The notes under the pieces are model-generated. The model was not told the origin of the DNA. It made no database searches and saw only the letters and a list, made by a program, of their open reading frames with translations. From NCBI RefSeq assembly GCF_000282375.1, contig NZ_AKJK01000001.1:1-51229 (forward strand): DNA of 51,229 nt, in the 5' to 3' direction. Below, one piece after another: positions 28,687 to 37,572 of this stretch (its first letter is position 1; every line of letters starts with the position of its first letter). This DNA is from Pseudomonas sp. GM50. Lineage in GTDB: Bacteria > Pseudomonadota > Gammaproteobacteria > Pseudomonadales > Pseudomonadaceae. Position numbers and translations under genes: made by a program.

Positions 28687-28721
28687 GGTAGCAGCTGGCG
28701 CAGGCTGCGCCAGCTGCTACC
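28687..28721. terminator. 16-bp perfect hairpin between convergent waaL and wapR
   Basis: GGTAGCAGCTGGCGCA (28687-28702) and TGCGCCAGCTGCTACC (28706-28721) pair perfectly around a 3-nt loop. The hairpin lies between the stop codons of the convergent waaL fusion and wapR, so it can serve both transcripts. A T-tract is missing; the sequence also resembles a common Pseudomonas REP-type hairpin. Confidence 0.65.
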
Positions 28722-28741
28722 AAGTATGCCTCAAGACTGAA

Positions 28742-29626
28742 TCAGTCTTTTTCCAGCGGCGAGAAGTACAACCGCCCCAGACCGCGCCAGGTCTTCTTGT
28801 TCCAGGCCCTGAATGGTATTTGCGCCAGCAGCTCCCGCGCCAACTTGCGATCGCGATTGGAGGCTTTCAGGAACATCGAGCTGAGGAACTTGTAACGTAC
28901 CTCGTCGTAGAGCGGATGATCGCTGAACAGCGCGTAGGAGCGCAGGATGTTGTCGATCATGAAGCGGTGATTCTTGTAGGAGTTGGTGGCGTGCTTGCGA
29001 TAGCGCGCCATCAGCACATTCAAGCCATCGATGAAGTAACCGGCGCGGGTCACCTTCAACTCGATCAGCAAGTCCTCCAGGCGAATGTTCGGATCGAAGC
29101 CGCCCACCTTGTCCAGCGCTTCGCGGCGGATCATCAGGGTCGGTGCTGGCGGATAGGGCTTGCGCTCCAGGAACATGTCATCGAAATCCAGACGACGGAA
29201 CGGCACGTCGCGACGCTGACGTTTCTCCGGATAGAGATTGCCGTCGGCATCGATCAGCTCGATGTTGCCGGCACAGATCCCGACCTCCGGCTTGCCATCC
29301 ATGTACGCCACCTGAGTAGCGATACGCTCAGGCAGCATGATGTCATCGGACCCGAACGGCACAATCAGGCTGCCCTTTGAGCGCGCGATGGCGCCATTGA
29401 GGGTGTTGGTCAACCCCTGGTTCTGCTGAACCCGGAAATCGAAGCCGTGCAGCGCCTGCAAGGCATTGATCCGCTCGACGCTGTCATCACTGGAGCCGTC
29501 ATCGATGACCAGCAGTTCGATGTTTTTATAGGTCTGGTTGAGGACGCTGAGAATGCTTTCCTCGATATAACGGCCGTGGTTGTACGACGCGATAATGACC
29601 GTGACGAGGGGTTGGGCGTCGCTCAT
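28742..29626 (-). CDS. wapR: Glycosyltransferase family 2, probable LPS core rhamnosyltransferase (WapR-like)
   Basis: The product has 294 residues. A GT-A fold begins VTVIIASYNHGRYIEESILS, followed by LLVIDDGSSDDSVERI and FGSDDIMLPERI; the last Asp pair is the DxD-type metal and nucleotide-sugar site. The acceptor and donor cannot be read from the sequence, but the position beside waaL equals that of P. aeruginosa WapR (PA5000), the alpha-1,3-rhamnosyltransferase that creates the O-antigen attachment site. It overlaps the upstream transferase gene by 4 nt and closes the operon that begins at wapO or earlier. Confidence 0.82.
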   Translation of the reverse strand: MSDAQPLVTVIIASYNHGRYIEESILSVLNQTYKNIELLVIDDGSSDDSVERINALQALHGFDFRVQQNQGLTNTLNGAIARSKGSLIVPFGSDDIMLPERIATQVAYMDGKPEVGICAGNIELIDADGNLYPEKRQRRDVPFRRLDFDDMFLERKPYPPAPTLMIRREALDKVGGFDPNIRLEDLLIELKVTRAGYFIDGLNVLMARYRKHATNSYKNHRFMIDNILRSYALFSDHPLYDEVRYKFLSSMFLKASNRDRKLARELLAQIPFRAWNKKTWRGLGRLYFSPLEKD

Positions 29627-30777
29627 GATTGTTCCTTGCGGGCTTGACTCAAGCCGGAGTCGATCAGGTTCAGGTACTCCTGGCGAAACACCTCGATGTC
29701 GTGTTGTTCCTGGAGATAACGGTAGGCCTGTTCGCCCTTGGCCTTGAGCTCGTCGTCCGACAGCCCCAGGTAGTTATCCAGCGCGGCGACCAGCGTCGGC
29801 ACGTCCGCCGGGGTAATCGCCAGACCGCCTGCGCCCTGAATCAGCGGCAACATGGCCGGTACATTCGAGGCGATTACCGGCAGATGCCCGCTCATGCCTT
29901 CGAGCAACGCCAGCCCCAGGCCTTCAGCCAGGGATGGCATGGTCCAGATGTCGAACGCCCGAACATACTGCAAGGCATTTTCCTTGAAACCCAGCAAAGA
30001 CGCGCGACCGCTCAGGCCCAGGTGTTCGATTTCCGCAGCCAGGCGCGATTCTTCACGCCCCGCCCCGATGATTGCCAGTTGGGTGTTCGGGTATTTGTCC
30101 TTGAGCGCGGCAAAAGCCTGCAATAGATAGGTGTGACCCTTGACCGGCACCAACCGCCCCAATGCACCGACCAGACGCACCGACGGCTCGATGCCCAGCA
30201 ACTCGCGAGCACGCTCGCGGCTGTGCTGCAAACCTTCAGCCTGCTCGATGTCGATGGCGTTGGTGATCGCGTAGGTATTCTGATCGGTAAAGCCGCAGTC
30301 ACAATCGAGCAGGTACTGTTTGACCGCTGGCGACACGCCGACAAAGCGCCAGTGGCGATCGACCAGTCGCTGGGTCTGGCGGCGCCGGTAAAACCGGTCG
30401 TACTCGCCAAAACCATGGGAGATACCGATGCACAGCGGTACTTTCAACCAGCGATTGAGCGCCAGCATCATGTTCACCGGTTTGAAACGGTTGCAAATCA
30501 CCACGTCGAATTTTTCTTTGCGGCAGAACTTGTACAACTGCCACATCGCACGCAGGCGCATGCCCTTGAGAGACTTGTCGGAAAACTCGAAATACACCGA
30601 ACGGTCAGCGCGGCTCACCGCCTCGCCAGGCCCGGGCTTGCCGCGCAGGAACGCCGCGACCACTTCATAGCGATCGCTCGGCAACGCCTTGACGATTTGC
30701 TCCGCCAAGTCGGCAAAATCATGGGCTTTGACGTTGTAGTCAGGCTGCAATTGCAGAACCTTTGACCGTTGACTCAT
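29623..30777 (-). CDS. ssg: Glycosyltransferase family 4, Ssg-like
   Basis: The product has 384 residues from the ATG at 30777, which overlaps the upstream gene by 4 nt. The GT-B architecture shows CIGISHGFGEYDRFYRRR in the N-terminal half, GALGRLVPVKGHTYLLQAF in the middle and the donor-binding FDIWTMPSLAEGLGLALLE motif (E-x7-E). This is the GT4 retaining transferase layout. The synteny with PA5001 supports Ssg, a cell-surface LPS glycosyltransferase, between the wapR gene and dnpA. The donor sugar is unknown. A longer open frame to 30876 is rejected because its extra N-terminus is not family-like. Confidence 0.85.
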   Translation of the reverse strand: MSQRSKVLQLQPDYNVKAHDFADLAEQIVKALPSDRYEVVAAFLRGKPGPGEAVSRADRSVYFEFSDKSLKGMRLRAMWQLYKFCRKEKFDVVICNRFKPVNMMLALNRWLKVPLCIGISHGFGEYDRFYRRRQTQRLVDRHWRFVGVSPAVKQYLLDCDCGFTDQNTYAITNAIDIEQAEGLQHSRERARELLGIEPSVRLVGALGRLVPVKGHTYLLQAFAALKDKYPNTQLAIIGAGREESRLAAEIEHLGLSGRASLLGFKENALQYVRAFDIWTMPSLAEGLGLALLEGMSGHLPVIASNVPAMLPLIQGAGGLAITPADVPTLVAALDNYLGLSDDELKAKGEQAYRYLQEQHDIEVFRQEYLNLIDSGLSQARKEQS

Positions 30778-31670
30778 AACTCTCCCCGGTGAAAACCAGT
30801 CGCATCGATGACCCACGCCGGCTCGGCGGCGATGCGCTTGACCTCGGCCGGATCGGGTGGAGGCAACCGCGACCATTCGTTGCGTTTCCAGCAGACGAAG
30901 TGAAAATACGGAAATCGGCGATCGCCATCGCGATCATTACTCAAACAGCCATTGCGCCAATACCAGTGATGCGGAAAATCATCCGTGCCGTCGTGCCACT
31001 TGATGCAGCCACCCGGGGTGCTGAACGCCTCGGTGAACTCGCTGCGGCGACGCCAGGGATTGAACTTGCCCACCAAGGTGAACAACGGCTCGGGAAAATT
31101 TTTGCGCCAGAGGAAGATTCGACTGAATGCGCCCTCATCCAGTGCGTGATGCGCCTGATCGGTAAATCGCTTTTGCCAGTCCTTGATCTGCATGAACAAC
31201 TCACGCTTGCGCGCAGTATTGCGCATCAGGCAAAGATGCCCCGCCACTCGCCGCTCGTGGGTGGAGAACAGGTCATAACCGGCCAGCCGAGCAGAGGTGA
31301 AATAACTTCGCAGGTCACCGTACACCAGATCAATATCGCCGAACGCCCAGAAATCATAGCCCTGCAGGCGGTCAACATGGATATGCCCCAGAGCCGGCTT
31401 GATGTCGCAGAGCTTGTACGCCGCCTCAGGCGCAAAGTCGATATTCAGCCGTCGCGACACCAGCGCGCAGTACTCACTGAAGCTCATTGCCTCGACAGTT
31501 ACATTGGGCGGAAGATTTTCGGGCGTACCGCAGTCACTGAACAGCAACCAGTCGATATCGGGGTTGCGTCGGCAACTCTCGAGGAAAAACGGCATCCAGA
31601 ACGGCCAATGACCGAAGTACGGGATCAGGAAAAGAATACGCGGGCATGGATTGATCACAGAAATACTCAC
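30774..31670 (-). CDS. DUF6625 family protein, probable glycosyltransferase
   Basis: The product has 298 residues with a GTG start at 31670. It begins with a GT-A-like strand PRILFLIPYFGHWPFWMPFF and has the DxD-type motif FGDIDLVYGDLRSYF, which would bind a metal and sugar-nucleotide. FSTHERRVAGHLCLMRN and the Trp-rich end (HHWYWRNGC) are conserved in this family, to my recollection. No activity is known. It lies 40 nt downstream of dnpA and overlaps the ssg-like gene by 4 nt. As I recall the P. aeruginosa order has dnpA directly beside ssg, so this gene looks like an addition to the core operon. Confidence 0.82.
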   Translation of the reverse strand: MSISVINPCPRILFLIPYFGHWPFWMPFFLESCRRNPDIDWLLFSDCGTPENLPPNVTVEAMSFSEYCALVSRRLNIDFAPEAAYKLCDIKPALGHIHVDRLQGYDFWAFGDIDLVYGDLRSYFTSARLAGYDLFSTHERRVAGHLCLMRNTARKRELFMQIKDWQKRFTDQAHHALDEGAFSRIFLWRKNFPEPLFTLVGKFNPWRRRSEFTEAFSTPGGCIKWHDGTDDFPHHWYWRNGCLSNDRDGDRRFPYFHFVCWKRNEWSRLPPPDPAEVKRIAAEPAWVIDATGFHRGEL

Positions 31671-31710
31671 TACTGCTTAAATGCGCGACCATGCTAGGCC
31701 GCGTGATGCT

Positions 31711-33156
31711 TCATTTCTGCTTTACAGATGTTTCATCATGCTTCAAAACCCAGAATAACTCGTGGCGTCTGACCGCTTTACGAAAGAAATCGTTCTTTCC
31801 ATAGACGGATGGCACTCTACTGGCCAGCAGCCACTGTATCAACCGTCGCAAACGGCGCTTGAACGGCATGGGCGGCTGCAGGTCGTGCATCATACCCAAC
31901 GCCATCGCTTTATCACGCTGGCGCTCCAAAGCAATTGGCAGGCAGCAGGGCTGCATCGGCGTTGCCGAATCGAATGCCGGCGGCAGGGCGATACCATGAC
32001 TCGCATCACCCATCGGCCAACGATCATTGTCGTGCAGATGATTGGCATAGCCAAGCACGGTGGCCGGCTGCCATTCCAGCCCTTTCAACGCTTGGAGAAC
32101 CGCTTCCTGAGCACAGATGTGATCGGGATGCGGGTCGAGGGTCGGGTGCGGCAGCACGATCACTTCCGGACGGGCTTGCAGCAACAGCTCACGCAAGTCG
32201 GCCAGCAAATTATTCCAGGTTGGCGCACCGTCGACATCACCCGGCAGGACAAATGGATTCAGTTGGCGAAAAAGCCGGGTGTCGCTCAAATCCGCTTCTC
32301 GCGACCCCACCGGCGTGCCTGGAGCGGCCTGCATAGTCGCCAGTTGCAGACAAAAATACCCCAACTGCACGCAATGAGCCTCGGGCACCCCGGCCCAGCG
32401 CGGCACAGCGATACTGTCCCAAGCCCGCAAACGGCCCTTGAGGCGTGCTGCCTCCACCGTATTCAGGCCCATCTGTTGATAGTGCCCGGCTTCGATCTCA
32501 CCCGCGGTCAGGGTGACGATCCAGGCTTCATCGGCCTGACTGTACAAACCGTAGGCGGCCAGTTCGGCGTCATCGGCATGGGGCGCAATCACCATCACTC
32601 GCTGACGGCGATAGTCCGGTTGCTCGAACGCCCAGAGCACGGGCTCGCCGAGTAATCGGCAGAGACGCCCGCGCAGACGCAGCTCACCTTGTGACAGCAC
32701 TTGTGCCTGCCCCGTCAGGTTCAGGTAACGCAGGCCATTTACACCGCGTTCAAAGGTTTGCCGGTCGGGATTATTGCCACCCGCCAACTCGACCACCGGA
32801 TCGATAAAGCGCCCCAGCCACGTGCTTTTCACCCGTAGTGCCAGCACCAGCGTAGCGTCATCGACCAACATGACGCCCTCATCCAGACGCAGCCGCTCAC
32901 CGTCCAGATAAATCTTGGGCTGCGGGGTATAAGGCGGGAAGCTGTATTGGTAATCGTCTTTGGGGGAATAAAACAGATGGTCGGCGAACCACGCCTCATG
33001 GGCAATCCAGCCCAGCACCGCAAGCATCAGCGGCAGCCACCAGGCGACCAGCACACCCAAAGCGATCAACAGCATCAGCGCAATCAACAGGCCTATGCGT
33101 TTATTGCGCCGATGGCGCTTGAGCAGTTGCTGTTTACGGCTCATGGGTTGGCTCAT
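31711..33156 (-). CDS. dnpA: PIG-L family deacetylase (DnpA-like)
   Basis: The product has 481 residues from the ATG at 33156, overlapping the mig-14 stop by 4 nt (ATGA). An N-terminal membrane segment lies at about residues 20-50 (IGLLIALMLLIALGVLVAWW). The PIG-L/LmbE domain begins near residue 200 with VMVIAPHADDAELAAYGLYS, whose His-x-x-Asp-Asp binds zinc, and later contains LDPHPDHICA with the second metal His. Known relatives remove N-acetyl groups from sugars. The P. aeruginosa homologue DnpA (PA5002) affects fluoroquinolone tolerance and is found in this LPS cluster. The substrate is unproven. Confidence 0.9.
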   Translation of the reverse strand: MSQPMSRKQQLLKRHRRNKRIGLLIALMLLIALGVLVAWWLPLMLAVLGWIAHEAWFADHLFYSPKDDYQYSFPPYTPQPKIYLDGERLRLDEGVMLVDDATLVLALRVKSTWLGRFIDPVVELAGGNNPDRQTFERGVNGLRYLNLTGQAQVLSQGELRLRGRLCRLLGEPVLWAFEQPDYRRQRVMVIAPHADDAELAAYGLYSQADEAWIVTLTAGEIEAGHYQQMGLNTVEAARLKGRLRAWDSIAVPRWAGVPEAHCVQLGYFCLQLATMQAAPGTPVGSREADLSDTRLFRQLNPFVLPGDVDGAPTWNNLLADLRELLLQARPEVIVLPHPTLDPHPDHICAQEAVLQALKGLEWQPATVLGYANHLHDNDRWPMGDASHGIALPPAFDSATPMQPCCLPIALERQRDKAMALGMMHDLQPPMPFKRRLRRLIQWLLASRVPSVYGKNDFFRKAVRRHELFWVLKHDETSVKQK

Positions 33157-34049
33157 ACGGTGAAGACCGGCACAGAATTGCACCAGCGGTCCTTGTACTC
33201 ACGGTCGGTCCGACCAAAGGAAAACCGCAGGGGTTTATTCAGCGCGCGTGCATGTTCCCAGGCGCTTTGAGTGTTGAGAAAACTCAGCACGCTGCCGGGG
33301 CTGAATTCGCGGGTTTCAGGATCGACACCGCCGTTGACGTACTCGACGCTGATCCACTCCGGCGCCTCGACGCGGTACACCAGTTGAATCGCAATCGGCG
33401 CGTCGTTAAGGAAAATCACTGAACCAATGAGCAACTCGCGCAACAGCTCGATCACCTCGCCCATACGCTCGGCACCGGTGGCCGGGAAACCCCAACGACG
33501 CTGGAACAGGTCGCAATAGATCGCCGCCAGTTCGCTGCTGGAAAACTCGGTAACCGGCCGCGCTACACCGCCTGCTTCTTCCAGAAGACGCAATTCGCGG
33601 CGCTGGTTGTAGCGAAACTTCTTCGACAGTTCTTCAGGCGTCCGGGCCATGGCCAGTTGTTCGGCCTGCAGCTTGATGCCGGTAAAACGGCCTTCGCTCA
33701 GCGCCGACAGGTAACGTCCGCGATGACGCAACGGTGCCTGGGCATCGGCGGCGGCCGGCAAGATCAGCTCGGCATTGCCGAGGTCGAACAGGCCCTTTTT
33801 ACCACTGCGCTTGAGCACGTCCTTGGACAGTGCCAGATCGCGCCCCCAGGTCGGGATGGCAGCTTTCACTTCGCCATCCTGTTCCCAGGCCAGATAGCGC
33901 ACCGGAATGTCAGCCAACTGTGCCAGACGCTCGACCACCAGGGGATGAGTCGCGACGCTGCCGCCAAAACGTTGCCAGGCCTGCGCATAAATCGAGGCGT
34001 CGACCTGCGCCCAGCCACGTTCGCGCCAGCCTTCAAATCGGTTGAGCAT
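33153..34049 (-). CDS. mig-14: Mig-14 family protein (antimicrobial peptide resistance)
   Basis: The product has 298 residues from the ATG at 34049; the longer open frame to 34157 lies over the wapH coding sequence. The fold is GNAT/FemAB-like: RFGGSVATHPLVVERLAQL near the start, KKFRYNQRRELRLLEEAGG in the middle and RFSFGRTDREYKDRWCN at the end. The family (PF07395) protects enteric bacteria and Pseudomonas against cationic antimicrobial peptides, although its reaction is not established. The start codon overlaps the wapH stop by 1 nt, and it is coupled to dnpA. Confidence 0.93.
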   Translation of the reverse strand: MLNRFEGWRERGWAQVDASIYAQAWQRFGGSVATHPLVVERLAQLADIPVRYLAWEQDGEVKAAIPTWGRDLALSKDVLKRSGKKGLFDLGNAELILPAAADAQAPLRHRGRYLSALSEGRFTGIKLQAEQLAMARTPEELSKKFRYNQRRELRLLEEAGGVARPVTEFSSSELAAIYCDLFQRRWGFPATGAERMGEVIELLRELLIGSVIFLNDAPIAIQLVYRVEAPEWISVEYVNGGVDPETREFSPGSVLSFLNTQSAWEHARALNKPLRFSFGRTDREYKDRWCNSVPVFTV

Positions 34050-35179
34050 CAGCCCCTCGGTGCCAGTTCGGTGACATGCGGCAAATGCCAGAAAGCGTCG
34101 CGCACCGCGCGATCGGAGAAGTGCTCGCGCAAGCGGTCGAACATCAGCTCGGCACACTGGCGACGTTGCTGGTCATCCATCGCGGCCATATGTTGCAGCC
34201 CTTGAGCCAAACGCTCGGCATCGCCCAGCGGAAACAGAATGCCGACGCCTTCAACCACTTCCCTGGCCCCACCGCACGCAGTGGCGAGCAACGGCACGCC
34301 GGCAGCCATGGCCTCCAGCAATACCATGCCGAACGGTTCGTGATCGGAGCTCAGGGCAAATACATCGAAAGCGCGGAAGTAGCGACGCGCCTCGGGCACC
34401 AGGCCGAGGAACAGCACGCGATCGCCGATACCCAGCTCACGCGCCATGGCCTTGAGATCCTGCTCCAGCCGACCGCTGCCAAGGATCACCAACTGACTGT
34501 TGGCCGGTAACCCCGGCAATGCAGCAGCAAAACCATGCAGCAGCGTGGCCTGATCCTTGTCCGGATGCAGGCGCCCGACGTTGCCGACGATCCAGGCATC
34601 CATCGACAGACCGAGGGTTTCCCGGGCCTCACGAACCGATACCTGACTGGACTGCAACGCCTGCACATCGATACGGTTATAAAGCGTCTGAATCCGCCCG
34701 ACCGGCCATTTCGGCAAACAACGGCGCATGTCGTCACGCACCGCATCGGAGACCCCGAGCAGGCTCAGGCGCTTGCGGAAAATATGTGCGAACAGTTTGC
34801 GGGTAGCGCGCTGGTAATCGCCAAACGCGTGATGCACGCCAATGACCGGCAACGAGGTGCCGAGCAAGGCGATGTAGATCGGTTTGAAACGGTGAGCAAT
34901 GCAGAAACTGAAATTGCGCGAGGCGGCGATCTTGCGCAGATCGCCGATGGCGCCCAGCTTCAAGCCACGAATGGCCTTGGAGCTGTATTCCATGAACAGC
35001 ACTTCATCGGAAGCACAGCTCGCGGCGACTTCGGCATCGGCAGCCCCGGTCAGAAACACCGTGGTCACTCGATAACCGGTCCCCGCGAACAGGCTGGCGT
35101 ACTGCCGGGCGCAGTCCAGAAACGGCCCGTCATAGCCGTGACAGAACTGCAGCACATGGCGTTCAGCCGAGCGTGTCAT
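34049..35179 (-). CDS. wapH: Glycosyltransferase family 4, WapH-like
   Basis: The product has 376 residues. It is a GT-B retaining transferase, with IGVHHAFGDYQRATRK and the central WIVGNVGRLHPDKDQATLLH, and FDVFALSSDHEPFGMVLLEA holding the E-x7-E donor site. P. aeruginosa WapH (PA5004) lies in the same place, between the wapO and mig-14 genes, and adds a glucose to the outer core. It overlaps the end of the carbamoyltransferase gene by 17 nt, which is unusual in length for this operon. Function in this strain depends on the local core structure. Confidence 0.88.
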   Translation of the reverse strand: MTRSAERHVLQFCHGYDGPFLDCARQYASLFAGTGYRVTTVFLTGAADAEVAASCASDEVLFMEYSSKAIRGLKLGAIGDLRKIAASRNFSFCIAHRFKPIYIALLGTSLPVIGVHHAFGDYQRATRKLFAHIFRKRLSLLGVSDAVRDDMRRCLPKWPVGRIQTLYNRIDVQALQSSQVSVREARETLGLSMDAWIVGNVGRLHPDKDQATLLHGFAAALPGLPANSQLVILGSGRLEQDLKAMARELGIGDRVLFLGLVPEARRYFRAFDVFALSSDHEPFGMVLLEAMAAGVPLLATACGGAREVVEGVGILFPLGDAERLAQGLQHMAAMDDQQRRQCAELMFDRLREHFSDRAVRDAFWHLPHVTELAPRG

Positions 35180-36920
35180 AAGCGTCCGCGCCTTCTTTGA
35201 CCACCAGAATGTCTTCCATGATCAGGTATTGCAGGTCGGAACCGAAGAACATATTCAAGGCATCGGTCGGCGAGCAGATCATCGGTTCGCCACGACGGTT
35301 GAGCGAGGTGTTCAGCGACACGCCGTTACCGGTCAGCACTTCCAGCGCCTTCATCATGTCGTAGTAGCGCGGGTTGTATTCGCGCTTGAGCACCTGGGCA
35401 CGGGATGTGCCGTCTTCGTGGACGACTTCCGGCACACGGGTCTTCCACTCTTCAGCCACTTCGAAGGTAAAGGTCATGAAGGGTGCCGGGTGATCGATCT
35501 TGATCATCTGTGGCGCAACGGTGTCGAGCATCGACGGGCAGAAGGGCCTCCAGCGCTCGCGGAACTTGATCTGGTGGTTGATGCGGTCAGCCACGCCGGT
35601 CGCGCTCGGGCAACCGATGATCGAACGACCGCCCAAGGCGCGCGGACCGAATTCCATGCGGCCCTGGAACCAGGCCACCGGGTTGCCATCGACCATGATC
35701 TTGGCGATGCTTTCCGGCATGTTCTCAAGCTTGCGCCACGCCGGCTTGCTCGGGTGACGGGCACAGGCAGCGAGCACGTCTTCGTTGCTGTAGGACGGGC
35801 CGAGGTAGACGTGTTCCATCTTCTCGACCGGTACGCCACGGGCGTGGGACACGTAAGCCGCAGCGCCGACCGCGGTACCGGCATCACCGGACGCAGGCTG
35901 AACGAACAACTCTTTGATGTCGTCGCGGGCAATGATTTTCTGGTTCAACTTGACGTTCAACGCACAGCCACCGGCAAAGGCCAGTTTGCCGGTTTCCTTG
36001 AGCACATCGCCCAGGTAATGGTCGATCATCTGCAACGCCAGTTTCTCGAACAGCGCTTGCATGCTTGCGGCGTAGTGGATGTACGGCTCGTCGGCGATGT
36101 CGCCTTCGCGCTTGGGCCCCAGCCACTCGATCAGCTTCGGCGAGAAGTAGAAACCTTTGCCCTTCTCTTTATAACGACGCAGGCCGATGACGTTGGCGTA
36201 GTCGGTGTTGATCACCAGTTCGCCGTTCTCGAACGAGGCCAGACGCGAGAAATCGTATTTGCTGGCATCGCCGTACGGCGCCATGCCCATGACCTTGAAC
36301 TCACCGTCGAGCATCTCGAAACCGAGAAACTCGGTGATCGCACCGTACAGGCCGCCGAGGGAGTCCGGATCGAAGAATTCCTTGATCTTGTGGATCTTGC
36401 CGTTTTCGCCGTAACCGAAGAAGGTCGTGGCGTACTCGCCCTTGCCGTCGATCCCCAGGATCGCGGTTTTCTCTTTGAAGCCGGAGCAGTGGTAGGCACT
36501 GGAGGCGTGGGCAAGGTGGTGCTCGACCGGCTCGATCTTGATTTTCTTCGGATCGAAGCCCAGTTGTTCGAGGCACCAGACAATCTTGTTGCGGTAGCGC
36601 TTGTAGCGACGGTTGCCCATCAGGATCGCGTCGAGGGCGCGGTCCGGGGCGTACCAGTAACGCTTGGCGTAGTGCCAGCGAGCCTTGCCGAACAGGCTGA
36701 TCGGCGCGAACGGAATCGCCACCACATCAACGTCGGACGGCTTGATGCCCGCCTGCTCGAGGCAGAACTTCGCCGATTCGTAAGGCATGCGGTTCTTTGC
36801 ATGTTTATCGCGCACGAAACGCTCTTCTTCAGCCGCCGCGACCAGCTTGCCGTCGATATACAGGGCTGCGGAAGGATCATGGCTAAGGGCGCCGGACAGG
36901 CCAAGAATCGTCAATGCCAC
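35163..36920 (-). CDS. wapO: LPS core carbamoyltransferase WapO
   Basis: The product has 585 residues and is a NodU/CmcH-type O-carbamoyltransferase. The N-terminal Kae1-like fold begins LTILGLSGALSHDPSAALYI, with the metal-binding His pair in PVEHHLAHASSAYHCS and AILGIDGKGEYATTFFG. The YrdC-independent C-terminal part has AGGCALNVKLNQKI, YLGPSYSNEDVLAA and GRMEFGPRALGGRSI, the last characteristic of the family. In P. aeruginosa WapO carbamoylates heptose II using carbamoyl phosphate. It heads a run wapO-wapH-mig-14-dnpA-DUF6625-ssg-wapR. A perfect TATAAT box lies about 93 nt upstream (37018-37013). Confidence 0.93.
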   Translation of the reverse strand: MALTILGLSGALSHDPSAALYIDGKLVAAAEEERFVRDKHAKNRMPYESAKFCLEQAGIKPSDVDVVAIPFAPISLFGKARWHYAKRYWYAPDRALDAILMGNRRYKRYRNKIVWCLEQLGFDPKKIKIEPVEHHLAHASSAYHCSGFKEKTAILGIDGKGEYATTFFGYGENGKIHKIKEFFDPDSLGGLYGAITEFLGFEMLDGEFKVMGMAPYGDASKYDFSRLASFENGELVINTDYANVIGLRRYKEKGKGFYFSPKLIEWLGPKREGDIADEPYIHYAASMQALFEKLALQMIDHYLGDVLKETGKLAFAGGCALNVKLNQKIIARDDIKELFVQPASGDAGTAVGAAAYVSHARGVPVEKMEHVYLGPSYSNEDVLAACARHPSKPAWRKLENMPESIAKIMVDGNPVAWFQGRMEFGPRALGGRSIIGCPSATGVADRINHQIKFRERWRPFCPSMLDTVAPQMIKIDHPAPFMTFTFEVAEEWKTRVPEVVHEDGTSRAQVLKREYNPRYYDMMKALEVLTGNGVSLNTSLNRRGEPMICSPTDALNMFFGSDLQYLIMEDILVVKEGADAYDTLG

Positions 36921-37012
36921 AGGGGTCTAGCCTCTTTAGTCTGCATGCAGGCGCAACGCGCCTCAAAAATTAATGTGCCCTCGCAAGGGGCGAGAGACAG
37001 CTAAAGGGCGGG

Positions 37013-37018
37013 ATTATA
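37013..37018 (-). promoter_or_regulatory. TATAAT -10 box upstream of wapO
   Basis: On the minus strand the sequence reads TATAAT in the context GTTTACGCTATAATCCC, a perfect sigma-70 -10 element about 93 nt before the wapO start. No good TTGACA is found 16-18 nt upstream, so activator dependence or an extended -10 is possible. Confidence 0.5.
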
Positions 37019-37094
37019 GCGTAAACGTGGCGGGAATGACCCTGCCCTTATCAGCACCGCGAAGATGACGTCGAGCCCAAGCGTTCGCCTTCGC

Positions 37095-37430
37095 TCATCC
37101 GCGGTCCGGCCGCCAGTAAATCCTGATATTGCCGTCGGTTGCCTGCCGGTAAATTGTGTACGGCAAGGCTACCGTGTCCAGCGCGCCCGACAAGGTCAGA
37201 TCCAGCAAGACAACCGGCACCAGAATACCGGTGGGATCAGGCGGCGCATGCAGCAGGCAAAAGTCGTGGGCCAGACCGCTGTAGATGCGAGGGATGGACT
37301 GGCAGTAGGTTTTTTGCTTTCTGAGGCCGCGGGCGGCGGCTTCGTCATCCTGCAACACCGTGACAGCGGTCCCGCAGCCAGATAGCGCCAGTGAGAAAGT
37401 GCTCAGCAACACAGCCATTTTTATCGTCAA
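37095..37430 (-). CDS. YceK/YidQ family lipoprotein (TTG start)
   Basis: The product has about 111 residues when started at the TTG at 37430. A GGAGG ribosome-binding site lies 7 nt upstream of this TTG; the ATG at 37418 is too far from it. The signal peptide reads MTIKMAVLLSTFSLALSGCG, with the lipobox LSGC and Cys19. The mature protein has TYCQSIPRIYSGLAHDFCLL and a conserved LDLTLSGALDTVALPYTIYR, a YceK/YidQ signature. Cysteines may form a disulfide. The function is unknown. It lies between wapO and the double-kinase gene, and is followed at its 5' side by a REP doublet, so it interrupts the otherwise continuous LPS operon. Confidence 0.88.
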   Translation of the reverse strand: MTIKMAVLLSTFSLALSGCGTAVTVLQDDEAAARGLRKQKTYCQSIPRIYSGLAHDFCLLHAPPDPTGILVPVVLLDLTLSGALDTVALPYTIYRQATDGNIRIYWRPDRG

Positions 37431-37572
37431 AATCTGCCCTCCGAAAACGTCAGGCAAACTAGCATCGTGGCTATTCAGGACACAGTTCATGGGGTCTGTA
37501 GATCATGTAGGACGGTTCATAAGAACTTGTCCTCCTTCTACCATTGGGTAACTCGACTGACAGTTCTGGCCT

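Noticed and set aside
35229..37004. 591-codon open frame opposite wapO
   Set aside because: It mirrors the carbamoyltransferase codons, lacks motifs and spans the wapO promoter region.
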